64,000 nucleotides of DNA from Manis javanica. Its lineage: Eukaryota > Chordata > Mammalia > Pholidota > Manidae. The position numbers and the translations under genes were made by a program. The notes under the pieces were generated by a model. It ran no database searches, was not told the origin of the DNA, and saw only the letters and a list, made by a program, of their open reading frames with translations. Of this stretch, positions 35,726 to 46,800 are shown piece after piece; the stretch's first letter is position 1, and the number at the start of each line of letters is the position of its first letter. Location: NCBI RefSeq assembly GCF_040802235.1, contig NC_133158.1, positions 38,940,001-39,004,000 of the forward strand. The letters are read 5' to 3'.

Positions 35726-35987
35726 TTGAGCTGGGGTGGCCCGCGGGTCCAGACCCCACGCGGGCGGCAGCTGCCCGGGAAGAGCGGCTCCCGAACAGCC
35801 CAGCCCTGCAGCCTTGCGCTGACAACCACCTACAAGCCCGCCGCCTGCACAAAAACGGTCATTTCCGCGCCTGGGGCCAAACCAAGGTGGGGATCCCGGG
35901 TCCGCAGTCAGGGGTCAGGGGTCAGGGGTGGCGGCCGCGGCCCGGGCCCGCCGTCCGGGGAGGGGCAGGGCCGGGCGGGCGGCTCAC

Positions 35988-36078
35988 CTTCCGACAGCTC
36001 CAGCTCCAGCTCGGCCAGGCCCTCTCGCACGTCCGCGGGTAGCGGCACCGCCTCCAGCGGACACCCGCGGGCGGCCAT
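35988..36078 (-). CDS. DIP2A: DIP2A coding exon 1 (start of disco-interacting protein 2 homolog A)
   Basis: The minus strand from 36,078 opens with ATG in a strong context (A at -3, G at +4). It encodes 30 residues (MAARGCPLEA... to LELELSE) and the first base of a Gly codon, then a GT donor at 35,987-35,986 (GAAG|GTGAGC). The sequence before the donor is the N-terminal helix of the DMAP1-binding domain shared by DIP2 proteins. The RGCPLEA segment points to the A paralogue over B and C. DIP2A is a large protein with two adenylate-forming (acyl-CoA synthetase-like) domains, linked to acetyl-CoA metabolism and cortactin acetylation in neurons. Only this exon lies in the window. The frame is open upstream of the ATG but has no other ATG. 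Confidence 0.92.
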
Positions 36079-36370
36079 GGTCGCTCCGGCCGCGCCCCGC
36101 CGACCGCCAGGCAGGCTGGCGCCCAGGCGGCGGCAGGGTCGCGGGTCCGGGTCGGGCCGGCCCAGGCGGCAGCACCGGCGGCAGCTACGTGGCTCCCCTC
36201 CGCCCAGAGACCCGCATCGGGAGCGGGGCGGCGGGGCGGGGACGCGGCGAGAGAGGCTTCGCGCGGGCGCGGGCACAGGCGGCTCCTCGGGCCCCGCCAC
36301 CGCCCCGCGCGCCCCCGACGGCCCGGCAGCCCCTCCCGGGAGCGCGCGCGGCGGAAGGCGTGGGGACGGC

Positions 36371-36381
36371 GCGCGTGCGCA
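36371..36381. promoter_or_regulatory. NRF1-type binding motif
   Basis: GCGCGTGCGCA, on the other strand TGCGCACGCGC, fits the NRF1 palindrome. It lies about 300 bp upstream of the DIP2A ATG within the CpG island. Binding is inferred from the motif alone. Confidence 0.55.
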
Positions 36382-37850
36382 GCGGGTCGCCGGCCGGGGA
36401 GGACGCCCGCGGCTGCTCTGGGGGAGGTCGGGGAGCGTCTCTTCGGAGGAGTTCTGAGCCGAGCCGGGGCCGTCGTGTCGTCGTGGCGCCGCCTGCTTTC
36501 GGGCGCAGGGGCTCCGGGCCTGAGGAGGGGCCACCTGCCCCCCGCCATGGGGTTTTCGCGTGCCCGTGCGCTGGGGGCCTTTGGCTGCAGGGAGAGCCCT
36601 CGGGGGGCCCAGGACTGCTTCACTTTGGAGTTTTCCACTAATGACCAGTAGCCTTGCTGCTGGGACCTGCTCGGCACACTGGGAAGGCCCAGCTCTGCAA
36701 GCCCACGTTCACCTTAAAAATAGTTACCTAACCAGCAAAATGGGTTCTTTGGGGAACAGCAAAGAGCGGCAGTTCCGCAGTGCGAGCTTCGCCAAATGGA
36801 CGGACGAAAAACACTAAACGCCGGCGAGGGATGTTTCCCCAGGGAGAGGGAGGGGGGCGCCGGCAGGGGCTGTTTTGAGGGAAAGTCCTAGAGAAAAGGA
36901 GTCCAGGAGCCGTGGCCCCTCACTGGCTGGGTGGCCGGGGTGGCGGGTGCCGGAGATGCCGAGCGCGTCCTTCCCTGCAGGGGCCCGGAAGCCGCCATTC
37001 CTGCCTGTGGAGGCTGTTCTGTCGGGTCTGCCCTGACCTGCCTCCCGCGCTGGCGGAGTGGCGGGGCTCCCCTGCCAGCCTCCCTGCTCCACCGCAGCGG
37101 GGCTCCCCTTAACTTCACACCTGCTGGGATATCAGCAGATACCAACTTATTCTGTGGTGTGGGCCACAATTTTATATGTTAACTCATTTCTTAGCATGTA
37201 CGGTATTGGCCAGGAAAGAACTCCAGCAGCCATTTCAGACCATGAGGTGACCCTGGGAGGTGGGTGGGCACGCACAGAGGAACAAAATGACATCAGAGCC
37301 CAGAGGCTGGGTGGAGCCGAGGGGACCCCCCTGAGGTTGTTCAGATGCAGACGGGGAGGTGTGTCTGTGTGGTGCAGGGATGGGATAACGTGATGTGAAC
37401 GCAGGCATCAATTCAGATGCCTGCCTCACCTAAGGTATTCTTCCTGGGACAGCCCACATCTGGTGACAGAGGGATGCAGGAGTGTAAAGATCTGGCCATC
37501 TGGGCCCAATACAGGACACACCGGACGAGCTGAAGCTTTCTTTGCTGGGCCTCCATGTACTTCTTCCTTTCCTTTACCATCACAGCTGCTGATACCTTGT
37601 GCTCCAAACTGCATTTCACCGGTTGCTGGTAGAGAAACTAGCCAGCAACCGTTGGTACCCAGTGTAGTCTGAGAAAGCAGATGGTAAGAGATTTTGAAGC
37701 TGAATCACTCACTACTTACAGAGGGTGGAGCCCTCATGACCCCTGGCCCCAAATGGCGATCTATTTTCTAACTCTTCACCAGTGTTGAAGTAGGAGGATT
37801 GAACCAGTGATATGAAATGGAATACACTAGTTAGTGAGGTATTAGACCTT

Positions 37851-38301
37851 CAGGCACACCTTAGAGATGTTGCCAGTCCAGTTCCAGACCATGGCAATAA
37901 AGTGAATATTGCAAAAAAGTGAGCCAGATGACTGTTTTGGTTTTCCAGTGTATGTAAAAGTTAGGTTTATACTGTAGTCTGTTCCATATACTGCATCTAA
38001 GTGTGCAATAGCATATGTCTAGAAAAACAGTGTATATACCTTAATTTAGCAATAAAGTGCTAAAAAATACTAGCCATTACCTGAATCTTCAGAGGCATAG
38101 TCACTGATCACAGATCACCATAAAAGAGTAATAACGCAAAAGTTTGAAATAGTGTGGGAATTAACTGAAATGTGGCACTGAGACATGAGGTGAGCAGACG
38201 CTGCTGGAAAAGTGGCGCTGACAGACTTGCTTGAACAGGTCTGCCACAGACCCACAAAAAAAAATGCAACATCTGCAAGTTGCAATAAAATGAGGTATAC
38301 C
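37851..38301 (+). repeat. Tigger1 internal-deletion derivative (DNA transposon)
   Basis: The two ends carry related inverted motifs ('caggcacacc...gatgttgcc' and 'gcaacatctgc...gaggtatacc'). The body keeps the outer parts of Tigger1, including 'agttccagaccatggcaata' and 'gatcacagatcaccataa', while the transposase centre is missing. Without transposase it is a passive pogo-class relic. Confidence 0.75.
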
Positions 38302-38786
38302 ATTAGTAGCTATGAAGAAGGATAATTGAATTGGATAGCAATTCCTTAGCAGCACTGACACTCTTAAGAAAAATAATGGACAGCTGATGGCTAGCAACAG
38401 GCAACTGAAAGGCATGAGATCTCTTTGGTTGCATATACAGAAACTCATCTCCTACATTGAGCCCAGGAATTAATATCTCAAAGATGGTAAATGGTAAATG
38501 CCCAACCAAATCCATTCTGTTACGCTGTTTGGGACCCTGGTTGGGAAAAGCTGGGCCCATGACACCTGGGGATATCTGATATCTGGGTAAATGCCCTCAA
38601 AGGTTTTGACTCCCCGAATGCCCTGAACCTTGGAGCCTGCCCAAGGGCCCACCTTTCCCCACGAGCCTAGCACTCCTTCCCCCCACCTACTGGACACTAG
38701 GAATATAATTATGGTTATTTCATAGCATAATTCAACTGGAAATACAATGAGATAGAAAAGAGTCCACAGCTCCCACCCCCTCGAAC

Positions 38787-39200
38787 TGTGTACTAGTTTA
38801 CAGGGCTGCAGTAACGAAGTACCAACATTGTATAGCATATCAGAAATGTGTTGTCTCAATTCTGGAGGCCAGAAGTCAGAGTGAGGTGACAGCAGGTCTG
38901 GTTCCTTCCGCGGGCTGTGAGGGAAGGATCTGTTTTATGCCTGTCTTCTAGCTTCTGGTGGTTTTATGGCAATCTTTGGTGTTCTCTGCCTTGTAGATGT
39001 ATTATGCCTCCTATATGTGTGTTCATTTCTGTGTCCAGATTTTGTTTATAAAGACACCAATCATGCTGAATTAGGATCCACCCTAATGCATTCAACTGAA
39101 CTTGATCACCTGCAAAGGTCATATTTCCAAATAAGATCACATTTCGAGGTACTGGGGGTGAGGACTTAAATCTTTGCCAGGGACACAAGTCAACCCATAA
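38787..39200 (-). repeat. MLT1-type MaLR LTR, antisense
   Basis: 'tgtgtactagtttacagggc' at the start, 'ctggaggccagaagtcagag' inside, and 'gaggtactgggggtgaggac' near the end are the MLT1 blocks in antisense order. Confidence 0.7.
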
Positions 39201-41558
39201 CCAGCTGTGAGACCCGGCCAACATGGGCTGCCAGGAGCTAGGAAAGTGTGTGGAGCTGAATCTTGAGTATGTTTGATGAGTGGTGTGACCAAACATCTTT
39301 AATTCACCAGCGTGACCCCTGCAGAAATTAGAAGGAAGCTGGAATGTAAAATTGGGTAGAAGAGCTTACTGACTTTTGAATAATCTTCAAAGATATGGAA
39401 TTTACACCCAGGCAGACTGGGCGCAAATTGCTGAAAAGATGGCTCCTAGAATGATGGTGTATTTATTGTTACATAACGAATTACTATACACTTAGTGGCT
39501 TTAAACAAGAGTCATTTATTCTCTAGGTCACTGTGGGTCAGGGCATGGTGGGGATGGCTCATCTCTGTTCTGCAGCATCTGGAGCCCCAGCTGGAGCGGC
39601 TCGAGGGCTGGCAGTTCAAGTCTTCTGCAGGTTCACTTGCTCACGTCTTGACAGTTGATGCTGGAGCCCAGACTGGGGATGTCGGTCGACACACTCACAC
39701 ACGGCCACTCCCCTAGGCTTCCTCACACTATGATGCGGGCTTCCAAGACCAGTGTCTGGAGACGAGGAAAGCTTAGCCTTCATGTGAACTAGCCTCAGGG
39801 GTCGCATGTTTTCATGGCTGCCACCACCTGTCTAAATCTCACCTGTCTTCAAAGAGAGCGGAATTAGACTCTGAATCTTCTGAAGGAAGGAGTATCAAAA
39901 AATTTGCAAACACATTTTTAAAAGACCACACATAGAAAAAACTATGGCCCACAGTGAGCAAAGCTGCTGTGGCAGCCTGGTGGATGAGGGTAAGAGGCTC
40001 AGGGGTATGGGTGTGCTGAAAGTTACATATTCCGTGTTTAATATGAAAGCCATCAGGTGATTATATTCCAAATAAAGGCACATGAAACACATTTAGAAAG
40101 TTCAAAGAAACAGGCTGATGAAAGGGGCACAGAAATGCTCAGGGGGGCCCTCCTGCAGGCAAGAGCTCACAGTAGGCAAGGCTGCTCCGGAGCCTGGCTG
40201 GGTGGTAGTACCGGGGATGCCAGGACCCTAAACTGCGGAGGCCAGGAGGCGGCACCCAGCCTACAGGACTTGGCTAATGGCCGGCAAGGCCTGAGTGCCA
40301 GCAAACGGCGCCAACCTGCAGCGCACAGCAGAACTGGCCGACAGAGTGTGGCACCCAGAACGGCAAAAGGAAGGGCAGCTGAGGGCGCCAACGAATGAAG
40401 GCAAGGATGAATGACCAGGAAATCAAGCTGGTGACCCCTCCAATCAGGACCCCACACTGGGCCCAAGCCAGTCTCAGACATGGCAACAGTTACTGAAGAG
40501 GTGGCTGAATACTGTTAACCTTAAAAATAAAACTCAGTTATTTTACCAGCAAAATGGGCTTCTCGCAGGGCAGCAGAGAACTGCAACTCGGGACGTTAGG
40601 GCAAAACAGCAGAGCGGCAGAGGCCCTTTACAGAGGAGGGGGCCTGGGGCTGTTCTGGGCAGAAAGCTGTGGGGTCTGCAGGTGACCCAGAGGGGTGGGT
40701 GTGGAGTGCCCTCTGCAGGCCTCCCAGCACCACTCAGTGTGGCTTCCCTTTATCGATTCTTACAATACCAAGAACCCCACAATAAACACAGAAATGAATC
40801 CCTAGGTCCTTCTTAAGTGCTTTTCCAAAGGCCCAGTAGTCATTTCTTTTGATAGCTACACCCTGGAGAAAAGTGGGTAGCCAAACACTTTGAAGACTGA
40901 TGGACACAGGGTCTGAACTGACTTTGATACCTAGACACCCAGATCATCATGGCCACCCTGTCAGAGGGACTGCATAAGACGGCCAGGTAACAGGGTGGCC
41001 AGGACACCCACGGGCCAGGTTACAGTGGCCCTCTGGGTCTGCAGGCCTGCTTGGTGGTCATTTCCCAGTTCCTAACTGAATGACCAACACTGACACACTG
41101 GCGGTTAACGATACCCTCCTGTTGGTCCCTGACCTGCACGGTTGAGCCACCACAGTCGGAAAGGCCAAGCAGGGACTTCTGAAACCGCCCCATCCCCACC
41201 AAGATCATAAAGCAGCATCATGCCAGGGGTGAGGATGGTGGGACCAGTGCCACTTCTAAGGATCTAAGGGATGCAGAGCAGTGGTCCCCAAGGCCTTTAA
41301 TTCACCAGCATGGCCCTTGCAGAAACCAGAAGGGTCCTGAGGACAGCAGTTCACCACCACAAACACCCGAGCAGCAGCCCTGACAGCACCCTCTGGGCCA
41401 GTCTGCTCAGTGGCTGTTGATTTGGTGAGCATGTTCTTTCTGTCTCTATCAGAAAAGAGCATCAGAAACATTTCACATTCATGTGGAACAGAGATATAGT
41501 TTTGCTGAAAAGCTATGTTACCTCTCTTGTCCTCTGTCATAGTTCAAAGAAGTCAGGA

Positions 41559-43264
41559 CGAAATTAAAGAAGATACCAACAAATAGAAATACATCCCATG
41601 CTCTTGGCTAGGAAGAATTAATATTGTCAAAATGGCCATCCTGCCTAAAACAATCTACAGATTCAATGCAATCCCTATCAAAATACCAACAGCATTCTTC
41701 AACGAACCACAGCAAATAGTTCTAAAATTCATATCGAACCACAAAAGACCCTGAATAGCCAAAGCAATCCCAAGAAGGAAGAATAAAGCAGGGGGTGATT
41801 ATGCTCCCCAACTTCAAGCTCTACTACAAAGCCACAGTAATCAAGAAAGTTTGGTATTGGCACAAAAACAGACCCAAAGACCAATGGAACAGACTAGAGA
41901 GCCCAGATATAAACCCAAGCATATATGAGCATATATGGTCAATTAACATACGATAAAGGAGGCATGGACATACAATGGGGAAATGAGAGCCTCTTCAATA
42001 GCTGGTGTTGGCAAAACTGGACAGCTATATGTAAGAGAATGAAACTGGATCATTGTCTAACCCCATACACAAAAGTAAACTTGAAATGGATCAAAGACAT
42101 GAATGTAAGTCATGAAACCAAAAAACTCTTAGAAGAAAACATAGGCAAAAACCTCTTGAATATAAACATGACCAACTTCTTCTTGAATGCATCTTCTCGG
42201 GCAAGGGTAACAAAAGCAAAAATGAACAAGTGGGACTATATCAAGCTAAAATGCTTTTGTGCAGCAAAGGACACCATCAGCAGAACAAAAAGGCATCCTA
42301 CAGTATGGGAGAATATATCTGTAAACACCATATCCGACAAGGGGTTCACGTCCAAAATATATAAAGAACTCACATACCTCAACACCCAAAAAGCAAATAA
42401 CCCAATTAAAAGGGCAGAGGATATGAACAGACAAATCTCCCAAGAAGAAGTTCAGATGGCCAATAGGCACATGAAAAGATGCTCCACATTGCTAATTATC
42501 AGGGAAATGCAACATCAAAAGACTAGGAACAACAAATGATGGCGAGGATGCAGAGAAAGGGAAACCCTCCTACACTGCTGGTGGGAACATAAGCTAGTTC
42601 AACCATTGTGGAAAGCAGTATGGAGGTTCCTCAAAAACTAAAAATAGAAATACCATTTGACCCAGGAATTCTACTCCCAGGAATTTACCTAAAGAACATA
42701 ATTTCTCAGATTCAAAAAGACATATGCACCCCTATGTTAATTGCAGCACTATTTACAATAGCCAAGAAATGGAAGCAACCTAAGTGTCCATCAGTAGATG
42801 AATGGATAAAGAAGATGTGGTACATATACACAATGGCATATTATTCAGCGATAAGAAGAAAACAAATCCTACCATTTGCAACAACATGGATGGAGCTGGA
42901 GGATATTATGCTCAGTGAAATAAGCCACACAGAGAAAGACAAGTACCAAACGATTTTCCTCATTTGTGGAGTATAACAACGAAAGAAAACTGAAGGAACA
43001 AAATAGCAGCAGACTCAGAGACTCCAAGAATGAACCAGTGGTTGCGGGTGGGGAGGAGGGGAGAAGAGGATTGAGGGCCATTATGATTGGCACACCTGGT
43101 GTGGGGGGATCATGGGGAAGACAGTGTAGCACAGAGAACACAAGTAGTGACTATTGGGCAATATGAGTGAATGCAGTAACATTGTTTTCATGTGAAACCT
43201 TCATAAGAGTGTATATCAATAATACCTGCATAAAAACAAACAAACAAACAAACAGAAAAACCCA
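41559..43264 (+). mobile_element. 5'-truncated L1 of a second subfamily
   Basis: The ORF2 C-terminal region (best frame 41,925-42,539) and the conserved tail motif near 42,830-42,940 are followed by a 3' UTR unlike that of the L1 at 29,955. It ends 'gtgtatatcaataatacc' and a (CAAA)n tract. A 14-bp near match flanks it (41,545-41,558 and 43,265-43,278, two differences). Stops and shifts disable ORF2. Confidence 0.8.
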
Positions 43265-46200
43265 CAAAGAGGTCAGAAGCACATGGACATGTGAAGCACA
43301 CCACATCATTTCATCACTCCAGTGGCATTACGTCCACTGGCCAAATGAGCAAGAGACAGAGAAGATGCCAGAGACCCTGGTGAAATACAAGGGCTCCAAA
43401 GAGGAGGAGGTAATAAAGCTGTGAAGATTCAGGGACGTCTACGTCCGTCACATTTTAGGTGTCCAGGGGTCAGGGGTGCCCTGGGGCATCTCTCACCAAA
43501 GTTAACAGCAGTCATTGCACCCTCCTAAGCAAGACTCTGCTGGGCATCTTCAGCTCCTGGAAGCAGCACGTTCCCTACCCAGGAGCACAGCTCTGGCACA
43601 AATATGGGGTGACTTGGAAGCCTGTCAGCTTTCAGAAGAGCCCAGGACAGGAAAAGTCCCTGTAACAGGTCAAGGCAGTAACGCAGCAGCCCTTCCGCCT
43701 AGGCCGCAGTTGGGAGGGTGGTGCCAGTGGTGGGACGAGGCAGAGCACATCGCGGAGCAGAGTTAGCATGCGAGACACTGAGGTCCTGCCGTGCTGCTTG
43801 AGGCAGGGGACTATATGCCTTTTGGGACAAAAATAGGTTAGTGTGCTACTATACTCTTGATGACGATGGACACACTGACCATGCAGCTGAAATGTGCGCC
43901 CTGAGGGGGGTTCTAGCAAATTCACCGAGCCATGAGGCCCCCCTCTGAAGTGAAAGCAGGACATTCACAATCGAGCACAGAGGCCACAAGAGGGCAGAAC
44001 GGGCACCTAGGCCCACACTGGTCACCGCTATTGTATCAGAGTCTCTGTCACTTCACACCTATGACCACAGGGGTAGCCTTTTTGGCCAGTTGGAAAAGGA
44101 GGAAAAAATCATGGGCTTGTTGCATAGGTGGGCTGGCTCAGTATGTGTCCAAAACGGAGATGGACAGCAGTGACATCACAGCCTCACTCAGGGGCAGCCC
44201 TGAAGGACGGTGCTAAGGGCATGTCCTCCCGACAAACAGAGCTCCCAGAGTGTCTATGATCTGTGTGAGAAGTGGCCCACGGCAAGAACACGAATGGACT
44301 TAACGGGCAGTGGTAGGTGATCCAGGTGACTGGCTAAGGGCCTGAAGGAACAACCGAAGTGGGGATAGGAGGTCTGTGCACACGGGTAGCTGTACTGGAA
44401 TAGGCACCGAGTGGGATGATCTTTGTTTGAAACATCAGTGTCCATCAGACAACATCTGTGAAAGATTAAGCAACAGACAGAATGGCCTGGCCAGGTGACC
44501 CGGGACAGCACCTCTCCGCAGCACCCCTAGAGTGGGCATGGTGAGCACAAGGACACAGCGGCCGAGGCGATGGGGCTGCAGGCCACGTGTGGGCCCAGCG
44601 GCACAGGTCCTCCAACCGAGCCGATCCAGCCACCTGCTGCCCCTGAGGGTCTGACCCGCTAGCAAAAGACCAATGCTGAGCTCCCCAACAGGCTCCTTCC
44701 CCCAAGGCCCAGCCAGCTGGAATGCGCCCACCCTCCATTCACTTTCACAGGAATAGATTCATGTTTCAGATGTTTGCAAGGGCCTAAGGAGTGTCTGTCC
44801 TGCTGGCACAGCATCCCGTGTGGCACTCTATCAAACAGGAGACTCATTTACAGCGAAGCACATGAGCAGAGTGCCTGACAGCACAAAGCCAGCTGGTGCC
44901 ACGTGGGAGGCAGTATTCTGTGAAGACAAGACTTTATGCGGCACTGTGTTGCCAACAGGAAGGACACAGTCTGAGCCCCAAGGGGTGGAAACAGGAGCAA
45001 CTTGCCTTCACTCCCTATGTCCCTGGGGACATGCATGCTTCCTACCTCCCAGGCTTACCCTATGCAGGGTCAGAGGTCCTGGTCCCCAAAAGGACACCCG
45101 CCAGGAAATGCACCAGGTGTTCTACAGGATCACGAACTACGGATGACATCTGGGGATGCTGGGGTCCTTGCACGGAGGAGGCAGCAGGTGGGAGTAGGTG
45201 GTGGGAAGCGGGACCCAGTGACCCGTGTGGATGCATCTCAGTACCTTTGCTCAGCTGGGATTGAGGAACTAGGGAATCCAAGCTGCACACGCAGTGAAGG
45301 GTCTGCCCCTTGGATCCCAGACCCCTGCAGTCTGGCTGTGAGGGACATACCCCGACCTGACCCTGAACATGTGAGACATGCTTTCCCACTGGTGCTGGCA
45401 GCTCCGGCTGGTCAAGGCGGCCGCTTCTAGAGATACTTGGTGTCAGTTTGCAGACCAGCACCGCACACCGAGGGAGGGAGACACTGCAGAGAAGAAGCAG
45501 GTAGATGTCAGGTTTAATAAGCAAGGAAATTAACTTAGGAGGCTAGTCTTGTGTGGATGCAATACCAGATTTCTGCACCCACCCACCAGAATCTTGAAAG
45601 TTTATAAAGGGGCCTTACCGGGTTTCAGTCACATATACTGTCCAACGGTCTCAACACCACCTTCTCTCCCAAGGTGTGTCCTTGGCACAGTTCCAGTGTA
45701 GGGATAAGAGGCACAGGAGGCAGGAGGAGACTACAGTTGCCCAGGTCCAGCTCCCAGGCTGACAGGACGTCACAACCTCCTGCAACACACGGCCAGACAA
45801 GTGAATCCCATTCCTGAACCTGCACTGCTTCCAGATGTGCTGGCTGCTAACGGGGAATGTGAGTGGACCACTGCATGCAAGGAAGCGTGATTCGCACCTG
45901 GAAGCTGTGCTCCTGGGAGGACAAATCACTGTCCCCTTTAAAGTGGAGGGAACTGGTCATCACAAGGTCTTAGCACCTCTGCTGTCGGCAACACAGGCTC
46001 TCAGGGGCGGCAGAAGCCCTGGGGAAGGAAGTCTCCTTCCTGCAAGTTCACTCAGCAGGCACATGCTGGCAAAGGCTGAGTGCCGCCCACAGACAGGTTG
46101 TCCTGTCCACCAGATGCGTCCCACCAGGGCATGGACGTCCTGGCTGGGCAGGAGTCTGTTTAAGTCTCTTCCTTGGTGCCAGTCTCTGCAGGTTACCGAC

Positions 46201-46494
46201 CAGCTGGGCACACGACGTGTACAGATGGCATTCGGGCCAGCACTCTCTCCATATGAGATGTACCACCCAAAGCTCTGCTGGGCAGCAGTGCGGCCCATGG
46301 ACTTCCGAGGCTGGCACACTGAGCAGACCCAGCTGCAGGGCACACCAGTGCTCTTCCTGTCCTGCCCACTGGTCACACGGAATTCCCAAGGCCATGGGAG
46401 TGCACTGAGGAGAAAACTCAGCGCCACCCATCTGACACTCACTTGGGACCCTTCCTTTAGCCCTTGGCATCTGCCCAGGCCGTTCTGTATGTAA

Positions 46495-46800
46495 TTGTCA
46501 TGGACTGAACGTGTCCCTAGATCCTGTTGTTTAAAGCTCACTCCCCAATATGGTGTTGTTAGAAGGTGGGAGCACTGGGCAGGGACTGGGGGAGATGAGG
46601 CCATGGGGGACCCCGAGTTGAGACCAGTGCCCTCAGGAGCTGTGAGCTCGCGTCCCGTCCCTGCCCCCAGCCTGTGAGCACCCAAGGACGAGTCCGCACC
46701 TGTGGGGGGATGGGGCCCTCACCAGCAGGCCACCACGCTCTGGGAAACACGTCTGCTGTTTGTAAGCTGCCCAGTGCCTGGCACGTCGCCGTGGGAGCCT
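46495..46800 (+). repeat. MLT1-type MaLR LTR
   Basis: 'catggactgaacgtgtccct', 'ccccaatatggtgttgttag' and 'ctgtttgtaagctgcccagt' occur in MLT1 order on the plus strand. It is old and diverged. Confidence 0.6.

Larger units (their letters stand above)
1..35987 (-). other. DIP2A: Inferred intron 1 of DIP2A
   Basis: The stretch starts at the splice donor that follows DIP2A coding exon 1 and runs to the window edge. I searched the minus strand for the conserved next exon of the DIP2 family and did not recognise it, so the intron seems to exceed 35 kb here. It contains the gammaretroviral provirus, eight solo LTRs, L1 fragments, MLT1 and MER5A copies, and no other host exon that I can support. The assignment is inference from the exon 1 donor and from family gene structure. 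An unrecognised short exon cannot be excluded. Confidence 0.6.
35700..36640 (-). promoter_or_regulatory. DIP2A: CpG island and inferred DIP2A promoter
   Basis: A sharply bounded GC- and CpG-rich block surrounds DIP2A exon 1. It has GC boxes (for example 36,225-36,240, GGGGCGGCGGGGCGGG) and an NRF1-type palindrome at 36,371-36,381. No TATA box is evident, as is usual for housekeeping promoters. Transcription should start upstream of the ATG, at positions above 36,078 and probably within 36,100-36,450. The exact start cannot be read from sequence. The island borders are by eye. Confidence 0.85.

Noticed and set aside
36079-36534. Frame open upstream of the DIP2A ATG, suggesting an N-terminal extension
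   Set aside because: The extension has no ATG (it opens with GTG), is made of low-complexity Pro/Arg/Ala sequence typical of CpG islands, and the annotated ATG has a strong context.
35684-36677. Several frames above 200 codons on both strands of the CpG island
   Set aside because: Stops are rare in very GC-rich DNA. The frames overlap one another on both strands and match no family.
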